Positions 17,963-26,693 of a stretch of 64,000 bases of DNA are shown here, in pieces. Made by a program: the position numbers and the translations under genes. The stretch is from CAUUJV01 sp963545565 (GTDB taxonomy: Bacteria > Actinomycetota > Actinomycetes > Actinomycetales > Bifidobacteriaceae): NCBI GenBank assembly GCA_963545565.1, contig CAUUJV010000001.1:62001-126000 (forward strand). Direction: 5' to 3'. The notes under the pieces were generated by a model. It searched no databases, was not told the origin of the DNA, and was given only the letters and a program-made list of their open reading frames with translations. The first letter of the stretch is position 1. Every line of letters begins with the position of its first letter.

Positions 17963-19705
17963 ATGAAATTTGAAGAGCTTAATTTATCTTCACAAATCCT
18001 TAAAGCTGTTCAAGATATGGGCTTCGAGGAAGCATCGCCAATCCAGGCAGCAGCAATTCCAGTAGTTATGAGCGGTGCCGATGTTATCGGGCAAGCACAA
18101 ACAGGCACAGGTAAAACAGCGTCTTTTGGTATTCCTGTTTTGGAAAAGATTGATGAGAACAATCATCAGACTCAGGTGCTGATTTTGTCTCCAACGCGTG
18201 AACTTGCAATACAATCTGCTGAAGAGCTCCATAAGCTTGCTAAATATATGGATGAAGTCAAAATATTGCCAGTGTATGGTGGCGCTGATATGCGTCGGCA
18301 GATTCGGGGCCTTAAAGAAGGTGTACAGATTGTTATTGGCACGCCAGGGCGTGTGATGGATCATCTTCGTCGTAATACTTTGGAGACTGAAAATATCCAC
18401 ACTATTGTGCTTGATGAAGCAGATGAGATGCTCAATATGGGCTTCAGAGAAGACATCGAGACTATTCTCGATGCAATGCCTTCTGAAGATCGTCAGGTTG
18501 TGCTCTTTTCTGCGACTATGGCCAAGCCAATTATGAATATCACCAAGAAATATCAGCATGATGCTCAGCTGGTAAAGGTGGAAGCTAAGGAACTTACTGT
18601 TCCAAACATCGATCAGTATTACTATGATGTGCGCCGCAAAGATAAGAATGAAGTTTTATGCCGCTTGCTTGATTTTTATAACCCGAAGCTATCTCTCGTG
18701 TTTTGTAATACGAAGAGCATGGTTGATGAATTAGCTGAAAACCTGCAAGCACGTGGATATCGTGCTGAAGGCCTGCACGGTGATATGAAACAGGCTTCGC
18801 GCGACAAAGTAATGAAGAAGTTCCGTGAAGGCGCGGCTGAGATTTTAGTGGCTACAGATGTAGCCGCCAGAGGCATTGATGTGGATGATGTTGAAGCAGT
18901 GTTCAACTATGACATTCCACGTGAAGAAGAGTTTTATGTGCATCGCATTGGCAGAACTGGGCGAGCAGGCAGAACTGGGCGAGCTTTCAGCTTTGTACGC
19001 GGCAAGGAAGTTTACAAGCTTCGCGATATTCAGCGGTATTGCAAAACAAAGATTATTGCACAGCAGATTCCAACTTCTGCCGACGTTCAGAGCGTAAAAT
19101 CAGAAAAAATTATTGACGATATTACGAGCATTATCGATGCGGGTGGATTGCGTGAAATGGTTGACATTATTGATGAGCAAATCAATGTGTCAGATTACAC
19201 AGCTATGGATTTTGCTGCTGCGTTTTTGAAGCAGGCTTTAGCTAGCACAAATAGTGAATCTAGTGATCAGCTTGACGCAGACATTGAATACGATAAGCAA
19301 CGCAAAGCAGAAGCTGCTCAGTGGGAGAAGGAACATCAAGGGGAGTCTGCTAGTAAGGAGAGTAATCGTAGTAAGAACGGCGGTAAACACGGTAACAAGT
19401 CAGACAGACGTTCCGACAAAAATGGGCGTAAGCATCGTCTGCATGATGAGGAAGTGGAAAAAGGTATGGTTCGCTTCCGTATAAGCCTTGGGCGTAAGCA
19501 TAATCTGCGCCCGAACGACGTTGTGCGCATTATCTCCAGCGAAGCTCATATCCCAGGTAAATCAATAGGCGCAATTGAACTAAATGACACTACAAGTTTT
19601 GTAGAATTACCGCAAGATGTGTCTGGCAAAGTACTTAAATCCTTGAAGAAGGCTCGCTTCAAGGGGAAGAAACTTGGCTTGGAATTAGCTTTTAAGAAGA
19701 AGTAG
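17963..19705 (+). CDS. DEAD-box ATP-dependent RNA helicase, CshA/DeaD-like
   Basis: RNA helicase for ribosome assembly or mRNA decay. Q motif region MKFEELNLSSQILKAVQDMG...PIQ, motif I AQTGTGKTA, motif II VLDEADEMLNMG, motif III FSATM, and motif VI HRIGRTGRAGRTGRA are all present. A basic, low-complexity spacer (SKESNRSKNGGKHGNKSDRR) is followed by a DbpA-type RNA-binding domain (GMVRFRISLGRKHNLRPNDVVRIISSEA). ATG 17963 matches the family start; ATG 17948 adds five residues and is equally possible. It looks more like Firmicutes CshA than Escherichia DeaD. Confidence 0.9.
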   Translation: MKFEELNLSSQILKAVQDMGFEEASPIQAAAIPVVMSGADVIGQAQTGTGKTASFGIPVLEKIDENNHQTQVLILSPTRELAIQSAEELHKLAKYMDEVKILPVYGGADMRRQIRGLKEGVQIVIGTPGRVMDHLRRNTLETENIHTIVLDEADEMLNMGFREDIETILDAMPSEDRQVVLFSATMAKPIMNITKKYQHDAQLVKVEAKELTVPNIDQYYYDVRRKDKNEVLCRLLDFYNPKLSLVFCNTKSMVDELAENLQARGYRAEGLHGDMKQASRDKVMKKFREGAAEILVATDVAARGIDVDDVEAVFNYDIPREEEFYVHRIGRTGRAGRTGRAFSFVRGKEVYKLRDIQRYCKTKIIAQQIPTSADVQSVKSEKIIDDITSIIDAGGLREMVDIIDEQINVSDYTAMDFAAAFLKQALASTNSESSDQLDADIEYDKQRKAEAAQWEKEHQGESASKESNRSKNGGKHGNKSDRRSDKNGRKHRLHDEEVEKGMVRFRISLGRKHNLRPNDVVRIISSEAHIPGKSIGAIELNDTTSFVELPQDVSGKVLKSLKKARFKGKKLGLELAFKKK

Positions 19706-19794
19706 CCACAAGAATAAAGAGCATATGCGAGGCACATATTTCACAATGTGTGCCTTTCGTGCATCATATCCACTCTGTGCGTCATACTTGCACT

Positions 19795-20241
19795 ATGAAG
19801 AAGCTTTCTAACAATCTAGCAGTTATGACTACTTTCAACCTCTTAGCTGGCGTTGTTACAGGCTTTATTGCCACGTTTGCGCACAGAGCTGGTGCTGCAT
19901 ATAACATTCCGTATGGTCTTGTGCTTGCCTTTCTTATTGTTGGTTTATCAGCATGGGCTGTGCGTCAAAAATCAGCGTTACTAGGACTTTTGACACATTT
20001 CATCGGTTGCGTTGGCATTGTGTGGGGAATTGCTCTAACGCAAACAAGCTCAGACGCGATTATTGTAGTTGGTGGCGCGTCGTTGACAACTTTCTGGTCT
20101 CTCCATGCTGGATATATTTGGATTTATGGCGTGATTGCGCTTCATGTAGTACTCGCAATTTTGCCTAGTAAATTATTTATGAAAAATTCCACGGCTCTTA
20201 AAGGTACCCATAAACATGGTATGGCGAAGAAGAACGCATGA
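19795..20241 (+). CDS. small four-helix membrane protein of unknown function
   Basis: 148 residues with four hydrophobic segments (NLLAGVVTGFIATFAH; YGLVLAFLIVGLSAWAV; LLTHFIGCVGIVWGIAL; YIWIYGVIALHVVLAIL) and a basic C-terminus. I do not recognise a characterised family. ATG 19795 is preferred to an upstream GTG (19750), although no clear Shine-Dalgarno sequence supports either. The stop overlaps the pheA start (ATGA), so it is likely co-translated with aromatic amino acid genes, but nothing ties its function to them. Confidence 0.65.
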   Translation: MKKLSNNLAVMTTFNLLAGVVTGFIATFAHRAGAAYNIPYGLVLAFLIVGLSAWAVRQKSALLGLLTHFIGCVGIVWGIALTQTSSDAIIVVGGASLTTFWSLHAGYIWIYGVIALHVVLAILPSKLFMKNSTALKGTHKHGMAKKNA

Positions 20242-21215
20242 AACTTCATTATTTAGGCCCTGAGGGTTCATTCACTCATCAGGCAGCGTTAGAAGCGCAG
20301 AAGTCCATAAAAGGATATTTTGACAAGAATGTTGAATTAACCCCTGAAAATACTGCTACAGATATTTTTACAGCTATTGAATCTCAAGATGGTTGGGGAG
20401 TTGTAGCGCTAGAAAGCAATGTTGAAGGTTATGTGGTTCCTAATCTTGATGCTCTGATTGATGCTAATGATGCAGCTGGATTGATGCGCATTACTGTGAA
20501 TATTCAGTTCAATGCTTTTGTGCGCGCAGATCATGAAGAATTAACGCATGCTGTGGCTCATCCCCATGGTTTAGCACAGTGCACGTCGTACGTTCGTGAG
20601 CATAATTTGCAAACATTCCCGGCTGATTCCAACGCCTCTGCATGCCGCGATATCACGAAGAATCAGGTTGCCTTTGGCCCCGCTTTATGTGGTGAACTGT
20701 ATGGTTTGCAGACTCTTGACCATGATGTACAGGATTTTGCTGGTGCACACACAGATTTTCTGGTTATTGCTCCTCGCGAAGACGTGATGGCAGTGATGGC
20801 AAGCCTGCGCAGCTCTTCATCTTCCCAGACTCCAGCGGCTGAAAATACTACGATACGAGATTTTGAAACAGTGATTGCGTTTATTCCCCTTTTCACTGGT
20901 CCTGGTGTGCTTGCTAATTTACTCGATGTTTTTCGTGATGGTGGCTTGAGTATGACTAGCTTTATTTCTCGCCCTATCAAAGGCCATGACGGTACATACA
21001 GCTTCGTAGCAACATTTGATGCAGCTCCATGGGAAGATGGATTCCCAAATGCTTTGCGTGAAATTATCGAGCATGGAGATTGGGTAAAAACTTTAGCTGT
21101 TTATCCACGTATTGAGCGTCCAGCCCCACCTGTGAGCGAATGGATGCTTCCTCAAGGTGGTGTTCGCCCCGGCAGTACTGCAGAAACGATTAATGCAAAG
21201 GATTTACTATGGTAA
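20238..21215 (+). CDS. pheA: prephenate dehydratase with ACT domain
   Basis: Converts prephenate to phenylpyruvate in phenylalanine synthesis. The N-terminal LGPEGSFTHQAAL is diagnostic, and the catalytic domain continues to about residue 185. The usual Thr-Arg-Phe motif of the family reads Thr-Asp-Phe here (residues 172-174, HTDFLVIAPR). A C-terminal ACT regulatory domain contains a normal SRPIKG effector motif (TSFISRPIKGHDGTYSFVATF), so feedback inhibition by phenylalanine is expected. Length 325 is somewhat long. Overlaps tyrA by seven bases. Confidence 0.9.
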   Translation: MKLHYLGPEGSFTHQAALEAQKSIKGYFDKNVELTPENTATDIFTAIESQDGWGVVALESNVEGYVVPNLDALIDANDAAGLMRITVNIQFNAFVRADHEELTHAVAHPHGLAQCTSYVREHNLQTFPADSNASACRDITKNQVAFGPALCGELYGLQTLDHDVQDFAGAHTDFLVIAPREDVMAVMASLRSSSSSQTPAAENTTIRDFETVIAFIPLFTGPGVLANLLDVFRDGGLSMTSFISRPIKGHDGTYSFVATFDAAPWEDGFPNALREIIEHGDWVKTLAVYPRIERPAPPVSEWMLPQGGVRPGSTAETINAKDLLW

Positions 21216-22276
21216 AGGCTTCTCCAATTCTGATTTCTGCACACAAAATAGCGATTGCCGGGCTTGGGCTTATTGGTGGTTCCTTAGCTCGTAGGCTTGT
21301 TAATAATGGTCGTAGAGTAGTGGCATGGAATCATCGTGATGCTCCTTATGAGCAGGCTCGTAAAGATGGCATTGAATGCGTGAACTCTCTCGAAGAATTA
21401 GCTGCAGGTAAGCCTGACGTACTCGTAATCTGCACTCCGCTTAAAGCTATGCCTAGTGTTTTGAACGAGCTTGCGCCGCATATTTCTCCTGCAACAACTC
21501 TTACTGACGTGGGAAGCGTCAAAGTTCAGGTTGCACAAGCTGTTGAAAAAGCTGGATTGGCTGCGTATTATGTGGGCGCTCATCCGATGGCAGGCAATGA
21601 GCTTTCTGGATTTAATGCTTCTGATTCCTCGCTTTTTGATGATGCGTTATGGGCAATTACGGCTGATAATCGCACAGATTATTCGCGATTCTTAACCGTT
21701 GCAGACATGATTACACAAGGCTGCGGTAACATTTTTATCTCCACGGGTGCTGCAACTCACGATGAAGCTGCTGCAATGATTTCCCATATGCCCCATGTGG
21801 TTTCAACGGCGCTAATTAATCAGATTATGGAGCAACCAACATTAAATATTGCCAATGCTTTGGCTGCTGGGTCGTGGCGCGATATGACGCGTGTAGCTTT
21901 GACAGATCCCCAGCGCACACAGGCTATGGTTGAAGAAAATCCAGATAATGTGTCTGCTTTACTGCGCAAATTAAGCACTTCTCTGAATGCTGTAGCTGAT
22001 TGTCTCGATGGCATTAGCCAAGCGGAGAGTACAGCACAGGCAGAGGCTGAAATGATATTATCTTCTTTCTTTGAAGCTGCAAACTCGTATCGTACTGGCC
22101 GTGCAAAGGCAATAAAATCAGGGAAAATATCACAGGATTGTGCAGTATCAACTATCGATGTAACAGATGATCAGTGGCAGCAGCAATTAGCGCAATCTGC
22201 AGCGCGAGGAGAACGCGTTATACGCCTTTTGACAACGCACCAGATGCAGGTAATTTGCGCTCCGGCACTGGCTTAA
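21209..22276 (+). CDS. tyrA: prephenate dehydrogenase
   Basis: Oxidises prephenate to 4-hydroxyphenylpyruvate with NAD(P), the tyrosine branch partner of the preceding gene. The Rossmann fingerprint IAGLGLIGGSLARRL is near residues 16-30, and VGAHPMAGNELSGF carries the conserved catalytic-site His and Glu region. The all-helical C-domain follows. No chorismate mutase domain is visible. Length 355 is typical. The last 59 bases overlap an antisense gene. Confidence 0.92.
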   Translation: MVKASPILISAHKIAIAGLGLIGGSLARRLVNNGRRVVAWNHRDAPYEQARKDGIECVNSLEELAAGKPDVLVICTPLKAMPSVLNELAPHISPATTLTDVGSVKVQVAQAVEKAGLAAYYVGAHPMAGNELSGFNASDSSLFDDALWAITADNRTDYSRFLTVADMITQGCGNIFISTGAATHDEAAAMISHMPHVVSTALINQIMEQPTLNIANALAAGSWRDMTRVALTDPQRTQAMVEENPDNVSALLRKLSTSLNAVADCLDGISQAESTAQAEAEMILSSFFEAANSYRTGRAKAIKSGKISQDCAVSTIDVTDDQWQQQLAQSAARGERVIRLLTTHQMQVICAPALA

Positions 22277-22490
22277 TTCGTACAATCCTTGAAGCATCAA
22301 TTTCTACGTTGCACTCTGGGCGGCTCCCATTAGCAGCAGCGTCACGTATCATACGCAGGGTAGTGCCGTCCCAACTCGTCACATGGCCGACGAAATCGCG
22401 AAATTGAGGGCGACCTGTGAAATCATCGTTCCCATCTTGCGTCCGCACAACAATTCTTGTCCCAGTGGGTATATGCTCAGGTAGATGCAT
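22218..22490 (-). CDS. small protein with SH3-like beta-barrel appearance, unknown function
   Basis: 90 residues, beginning MHLPEHIPTGTRIVVRTQDG and including GHVTSWDGTTLRMIRD, a pattern resembling the small barrel domain found N-terminal to some actinobacterial GNAT acetyltransferases. No acetyltransferase follows. It converges on and overlaps the 3' end of tyrA, and its start codon shares the hexamer ATGCAT with the opposite-strand xerC start. The compact domain pattern argues for a real gene; function unknown. Confidence 0.6.
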   Translation of the reverse strand: MHLPEHIPTGTRIVVRTQDGNDDFTGRPQFRDFVGHVTSWDGTTLRMIRDAAANGSRPECNVEIDASRIVRIKPVPERKLPASGALSKGV

Positions 22491-23549
22491 TCTTCAAGCT
22501 TAGCGCAGTCACTTACAAACTCTGCTTTACAAGAACTCGTGAACGCTTTTGCCGATTATCAAAGCAATAATCAAGGTTTGAGCGATAACACGGTGCGTGC
22601 GTACAATGCAGATCTTCGAGAGTGCTTGCACGTGTTGGAGTTGCGCGGAGTTCCTTCAGTTGATGCTATCACAGTAGAAGATTTACGCTCTTGGATGGTT
22701 CACGAATCTTTGCGAGTTGGTCGCACTACGTTAACTCGCAAGATTGTTGCGTTACGTCAGTTTTTTGAGTATTTGTACACGCATAAAGTTATCTCGACGA
22801 ATCCTGCGCAAGAATTGGCAACTCCTAAACTTGCTAAGCATTTGCCCACGGTTTTAGGTACGCAGCAAGCTGCAGACTTGATGAACACGGCAGAGCGGCG
22901 TGCAGAAGGACAGATTGCTGAACCGACGAGCAATAATACGCATAGCAATAGTAGTGATAGTGCAGATAAAACAAGTCTAGAGAAGCAGAAGATTGCCCCT
23001 CTTGACCATGCATGCGCACTCAGAGACGATGCGATGTTAGAAATTCTCTATGCTACAGGAATTCGCGTTGCTGAACTCGTTGGAATGGATACAAAAGACC
23101 TAGATTTTTCGCAGAATACAGTGCGCGTTACGGGTAAGGGGAATAAACAGCGCGTTGTTCCTTTTGGAATCCCTGCAAGTAGAGCTATTCAACTATGGCT
23201 TCGTGATGGCAGACCGATAGTAGTGGCTCACAGCAAAAAATATGACGAAACTAAAGTGAATACACATGATGTGAATGATGCTGTATTTCTAGGAAATCGC
23301 GGGAAACGCATTAATCAGCGGCAAGTTCGTGCAATTGTACACCGTGCAGCAGCTGAAGCTGGTGTGCCCGATATTTCTCCTCACGCGCTTCGTCACACCG
23401 CAGCAACTCATTTGCTGGATGGAGGAGCAGACCTTCGTGAAGTGCAAGAAATGCTGGGGCATTCATCGTTGGCTACAACGCAGAGATATACGCATGTGTC
23501 CCTTGAACAGCTCACAAAAAAATATGAGCAAGCTTTTCCGCGAGCATAA
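22485..23549 (+). CDS. xerC: tyrosine recombinase XerC with a linker insertion
   Basis: Partner of XerD in dimer resolution. Core-binding domain at about residues 15-115; catalytic residues Arg194, Lys218, His300, Arg303, His326 and Tyr335 (QRYTH) are complete. Compared with the XerD at 12248-13195, about 40 extra residues lie between the two domains near 138-177 (rich in Ser, Asn, Thr), making 354 residues rather than about 300. AGGTAG precedes ATG 22485. The start codon overlaps the divergent small gene. Confidence 0.9.
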   Translation: MHSSSLAQSLTNSALQELVNAFADYQSNNQGLSDNTVRAYNADLRECLHVLELRGVPSVDAITVEDLRSWMVHESLRVGRTTLTRKIVALRQFFEYLYTHKVISTNPAQELATPKLAKHLPTVLGTQQAADLMNTAERRAEGQIAEPTSNNTHSNSSDSADKTSLEKQKIAPLDHACALRDDAMLEILYATGIRVAELVGMDTKDLDFSQNTVRVTGKGNKQRVVPFGIPASRAIQLWLRDGRPIVVAHSKKYDETKVNTHDVNDAVFLGNRGKRINQRQVRAIVHRAAAEAGVPDISPHALRHTAATHLLDGGADLREVQEMLGHSSLATTQRYTHVSLEQLTKKYEQAFPRA

Positions 23550-23954
23550 ATGAAAGCCGGATTTTATAAAATCATTCGCAAATTTATAAGTTCTTTAAAC
23601 TTTATGCATAATTATGCACAGAAATACGAAAATCTCACAAAGTGGACTGTAGAAAAAAGCATTTTTATAGCTATAAATCACAAGAATTACGCAATATTTT
23701 GGCGAATAATGAGAATAATTGTATAAAAACTATTCATTGTTCAGTATTTATTTCTTAAAAAGGAGTATTGATTTAACAAATTACCCAGTAATATATGTAA
23801 AAGATGTGTCAAATCATATTCGTGGTGTTGGCACTGTGGAGTAGAAGCGGCTAAAAGTCGTGGAGCTTCTTATCTTTCTTGCAGTTGGAGAGCGCGAGTA
23901 AAACCGCGATTACTGCAGTAAGAAAATATAACCTGAGTATTTAGGAGAAATACT
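23550..23954 (+). promoter_or_regulatory. AT-rich control region of the oligopeptide transporter
   Basis: About 400 bases without a supported gene. It contains a perfect 12-base palindrome TTACTGCAGTAA at 23910-23921, an imperfect CGCG-N8-CGCG repeat just before it, and AGGAGA ahead of the oppA ATG. The palindrome lies about 35 bases before the start codon and may be a repressor site; I cannot assign a regulator or a confident promoter. Confidence 0.35.
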
Positions 23955-25595
23955 ATGAAAAAAGGGTCAAAATTTACCCTTATTACTGCTGCAGCTTTAG
24001 CAGCATTAATGACTTTGGGAGCTTGCGGTTCATCTAGCTCTTCCAGTTCATCAGCGTCGTCTGATTCCACTGTTATTACCGCTTATGAAAGCGAACCACA
24101 GAACAAGCTTATTCCAGGCAATACCAACGAAGTTGGCGGTGGCAAGATCATGCAGGTTTTGTTCTCCGGTCTTGTGACTTTTGACTCAGAGAGTAAGGTA
24201 CAGAACGAAGTTGCTTCTTCTATTACTGCTAATGATGACAACACTCAGTATGACATCAAGCTTAAGAAGGGCTGGACATTCACTGACGGCACTAAGGTAA
24301 CAGCTTCTTCCTTCACAAAGGCATGGAGCTACACTGCAAATGCAACTAACGCTCAGCTTAATGCAAGCTTCTTCTCCATCATTGATGGCTATGATGCTCT
24401 TCAGCAGGATGGTGTTGATTCTAATGCTCAGCTTTCTGGTCTCAAGATTGTTAACGACTATGAGTTCACTGTAACCCTTTCTGAAGCATCCTCAGTGTTT
24501 CCAATCATGGTTGGCTATCAGGCATTCTCCCCATTGCCAGAATCCTTCTACAAGGATCCAGACGCATTTGGTGAAAACCCAGTTGGCAATGGCGCATATA
24601 AGTTCAAGTCTTGGAATCACAACAAGTCCATCGTTGTTACCAAGAACGAGGATTACAAGGGCAACAATGTTGCTAAGAACGATGAGATTGACTTCAAGAT
24701 TTACACCGATACTGATGCTGCTTATGCAGACGTTCAGGCAGGCAATCTCGATGTAATGGAAGCTGTTCCTACTTCTGCAACGACTACCTTTGAGTCTGAT
24801 TCTTCCGTTCAGGCATACAACGAAGCAGGAAGCGTTATCAATACTTTCACTATTCCATCCAACCTTGAGCATTTCACTGGTCAGGAAGGTGTTTACCGTC
24901 GTCAGGCAATCTCTATGGCTATTAACCGTGAGCAGATTGTAGAAAAGGTTCTTGGTGGTACTGGTACCGCTGCCGTTGATTTCTCATCTCCAAAGATTTC
25001 TGGTTACTCTGAGTCTCTTAAGGGTAACAGCGTTCTGACTTACAACAAGAAGAAGGCTAAGGAACTCTGGGCAAAGGCAAATGCAATTTCTGCATGGTCT
25101 GATAGCGATACTTTCACCATCGCTTACAACTCCGATGGTGGCAACAAGGATATTTATGATGCAGTTGTAAATTCCATTAAGAATACCCTCGGAATCACGG
25201 CTAAGACCAACCCAATCGCTACATTTTCTGAGATGCGTGAGGAAGTCACCAACCGTACTCTTAACAGTGCTTTCCGCACAGGTTGGATGCCAGATTACCC
25301 ATCTATCGAGAACTACTTGAAGCCTCTCTACTCTTCAGCTGCTGCTGATGGTAACGGCTCCAATGATGGTGATTATAAGAACAGCGAGTTCGATAGTCTT
25401 TTGAGCCAGGCAGCTGATTCTGCAAGCACAACTGATGCAAATAAGCTGTATCAGCAGGCAGAGGAGATTCTTCTTAACGACCTCCCAGCAATCCCGTTGT
25501 ACTACAAGAACAACGTTGGTGTTGCAGCTACAGGCGTAAAGAACTTCTCAATCGCATGGAATTCACTCCCTAGCTACTATGCGTTGACAAAGTAG
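23955..25595 (+). CDS. oppA: oligopeptide ABC transporter substrate-binding lipoprotein
   Basis: Captures peptides at the cell surface for the downstream OppBC-DF complex. Signal sequence MKKGSKFTLITAAALAALMT with lipobox LGAC; Cys24 would be lipidated, followed by a Ser-rich linker. The family 5 solute-binding fold is supported by YDIKLKKGWTFTDGTKVTA and the YKFKSWNHNKSIVVTKNEDY segment. Length 546 is normal for OppA. Codon choice is noticeably optimised (many AAG, GCA, CTT), suggesting high expression. A hairpin separates it from oppB. Confidence 0.92.
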   Translation: MKKGSKFTLITAAALAALMTLGACGSSSSSSSSASSDSTVITAYESEPQNKLIPGNTNEVGGGKIMQVLFSGLVTFDSESKVQNEVASSITANDDNTQYDIKLKKGWTFTDGTKVTASSFTKAWSYTANATNAQLNASFFSIIDGYDALQQDGVDSNAQLSGLKIVNDYEFTVTLSEASSVFPIMVGYQAFSPLPESFYKDPDAFGENPVGNGAYKFKSWNHNKSIVVTKNEDYKGNNVAKNDEIDFKIYTDTDAAYADVQAGNLDVMEAVPTSATTTFESDSSVQAYNEAGSVINTFTIPSNLEHFTGQEGVYRRQAISMAINREQIVEKVLGGTGTAAVDFSSPKISGYSESLKGNSVLTYNKKKAKELWAKANAISAWSDSDTFTIAYNSDGGNKDIYDAVVNSIKNTLGITAKTNPIATFSEMREEVTNRTLNSAFRTGWMPDYPSIENYLKPLYSSAAADGNGSNDGDYKNSEFDSLLSQAADSASTTDANKLYQQAEEILLNDLPAIPLYYKNNVGVAATGVKNFSIAWNSLPSYYALTK

Positions 25596-25609
25596 CTTGA
25601 AATAAGCTT

Positions 25610-25650
25610 GTAACAGCGGGAGGGGCACGTAATGTCTCTCCCGCTGTTAC
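25610..25650 (+). terminator. strong intercistronic hairpin between oppA and oppB
   Basis: GTAACAGCGGGAG pairs with CTCCCGCTGTTAC, a perfect 13-base stem with a loop of about 15 bases. No T-tract follows, so partial termination or 3'-end protection of the oppA message, raising binding protein over permease, is more likely than full termination. Confidence 0.6.
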
Positions 25651-25753
25651 ACTCTGTAGAGTATGTAAGTCTCTGACGTGCAATGTTCATGGCGTATATT
25701 CGATATTAGTTGTGCGCGTACGGTCATTGGCGATCAGTGAAGGAGAAAACCTC

Positions 25754-26683
25754 ATGGGAAAGTATTTTCTGCGCCGAGTATTGCAGATGATTCCGGTGGT
25801 GCTGGGAACGACGCTTCTTATTTACGCGTTGGTCTTTGCACTTCCTGGCGATCCAGTCGCTGCAATGTTTGGCAGCAAACCAGTCAATCAAGCTGTTGCA
25901 GCTCAGATTAGAGCAGAGTATAACCTCGATAAGCCATTTATCGTTCAATATCTTCTCTTCCTGAAGAACGCAGCAACATTAGACTTTGGAAAGACCTTCG
26001 CCGGTCAGGAAGTTATTGATGTTATTGGACGTGCCTTCCCTGTAACCATCAAACTCGGTCTTATGGCTTTTGTATTTGAAGCTATTTTTGGCGTAATTTT
26101 TGGCATTATCTCTGGGCTGAAAAAGGGCAAGTGGTATGACTCTGTTATTTTGGTTGTCTCCTTGCTTCTTATCTCTGTTCCGACCTTCGTGACTGGCTTC
26201 CTCATGCAGTACTTCCTTGGCGTTAAGTGGAGCATTTTACCTGTGACTGCTGGCGCAAACCCTGGCTTCCTAGATTTGCTCATGCCTGCAATGGTGCTTG
26301 GCAGCGTTTCTATGGCTTATATCATTCGTTTAACGCGTTCTGAAGTGGCAACTAACCGTTCGCTTGATTATGTGCGCACAGCGCGTGCTAAGGGTTTAAG
26401 CAACCGTGATGTCACGATTCGCCATATTTTACGTAATTCTTTGATTCCGGTTGTTACTTATTTGGGCAGTGATTTGGGTGCTCTTATGGGCGGCGCAATG
26501 ATTTCTGAACGAATCTTCAATATTCAGGGCGTTGGCAATACCTTGTATCAGGCAATTCTCCGTGGCGAAGGAACGTTAACAGTGTCTATTGTGACTATCC
26601 TCGTCATGATTTTCGTCATCTGCAATCTTGCGGTTGACATGCTGTACGCAGTCCTCGATCCACGTATTCGTTATGGGGCATAA
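25754..26683 (+). CDS. oppB: oligopeptide ABC transporter permease, first subunit
   Basis: DppB/OppB-family membrane protein. Opens MGKYFLRRVLQMIPVVLGTT with the first helix, includes the family N-terminal motif LPGDPVAAMFG, and carries the EAA loop DYVRTARAKGLSNRDVTIRHILRNSLIP. Length 309 residues from ATG 25754, which follows AAGGAG at an eight-base spacing; an upstream in-frame start at 25712 lacks this. The next permease starts ten bases after its stop. Confidence 0.93.
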   Translation: MGKYFLRRVLQMIPVVLGTTLLIYALVFALPGDPVAAMFGSKPVNQAVAAQIRAEYNLDKPFIVQYLLFLKNAATLDFGKTFAGQEVIDVIGRAFPVTIKLGLMAFVFEAIFGVIFGIISGLKKGKWYDSVILVVSLLLISVPTFVTGFLMQYFLGVKWSILPVTAGANPGFLDLLMPAMVLGSVSMAYIIRLTRSEVATNRSLDYVRTARAKGLSNRDVTIRHILRNSLIPVVTYLGSDLGALMGGAMISERIFNIQGVGNTLYQAILRGEGTLTVSIVTILVMIFVICNLAVDMLYAVLDPRIRYGA

Positions 26684-26693
26684 GGGTAGTGAT

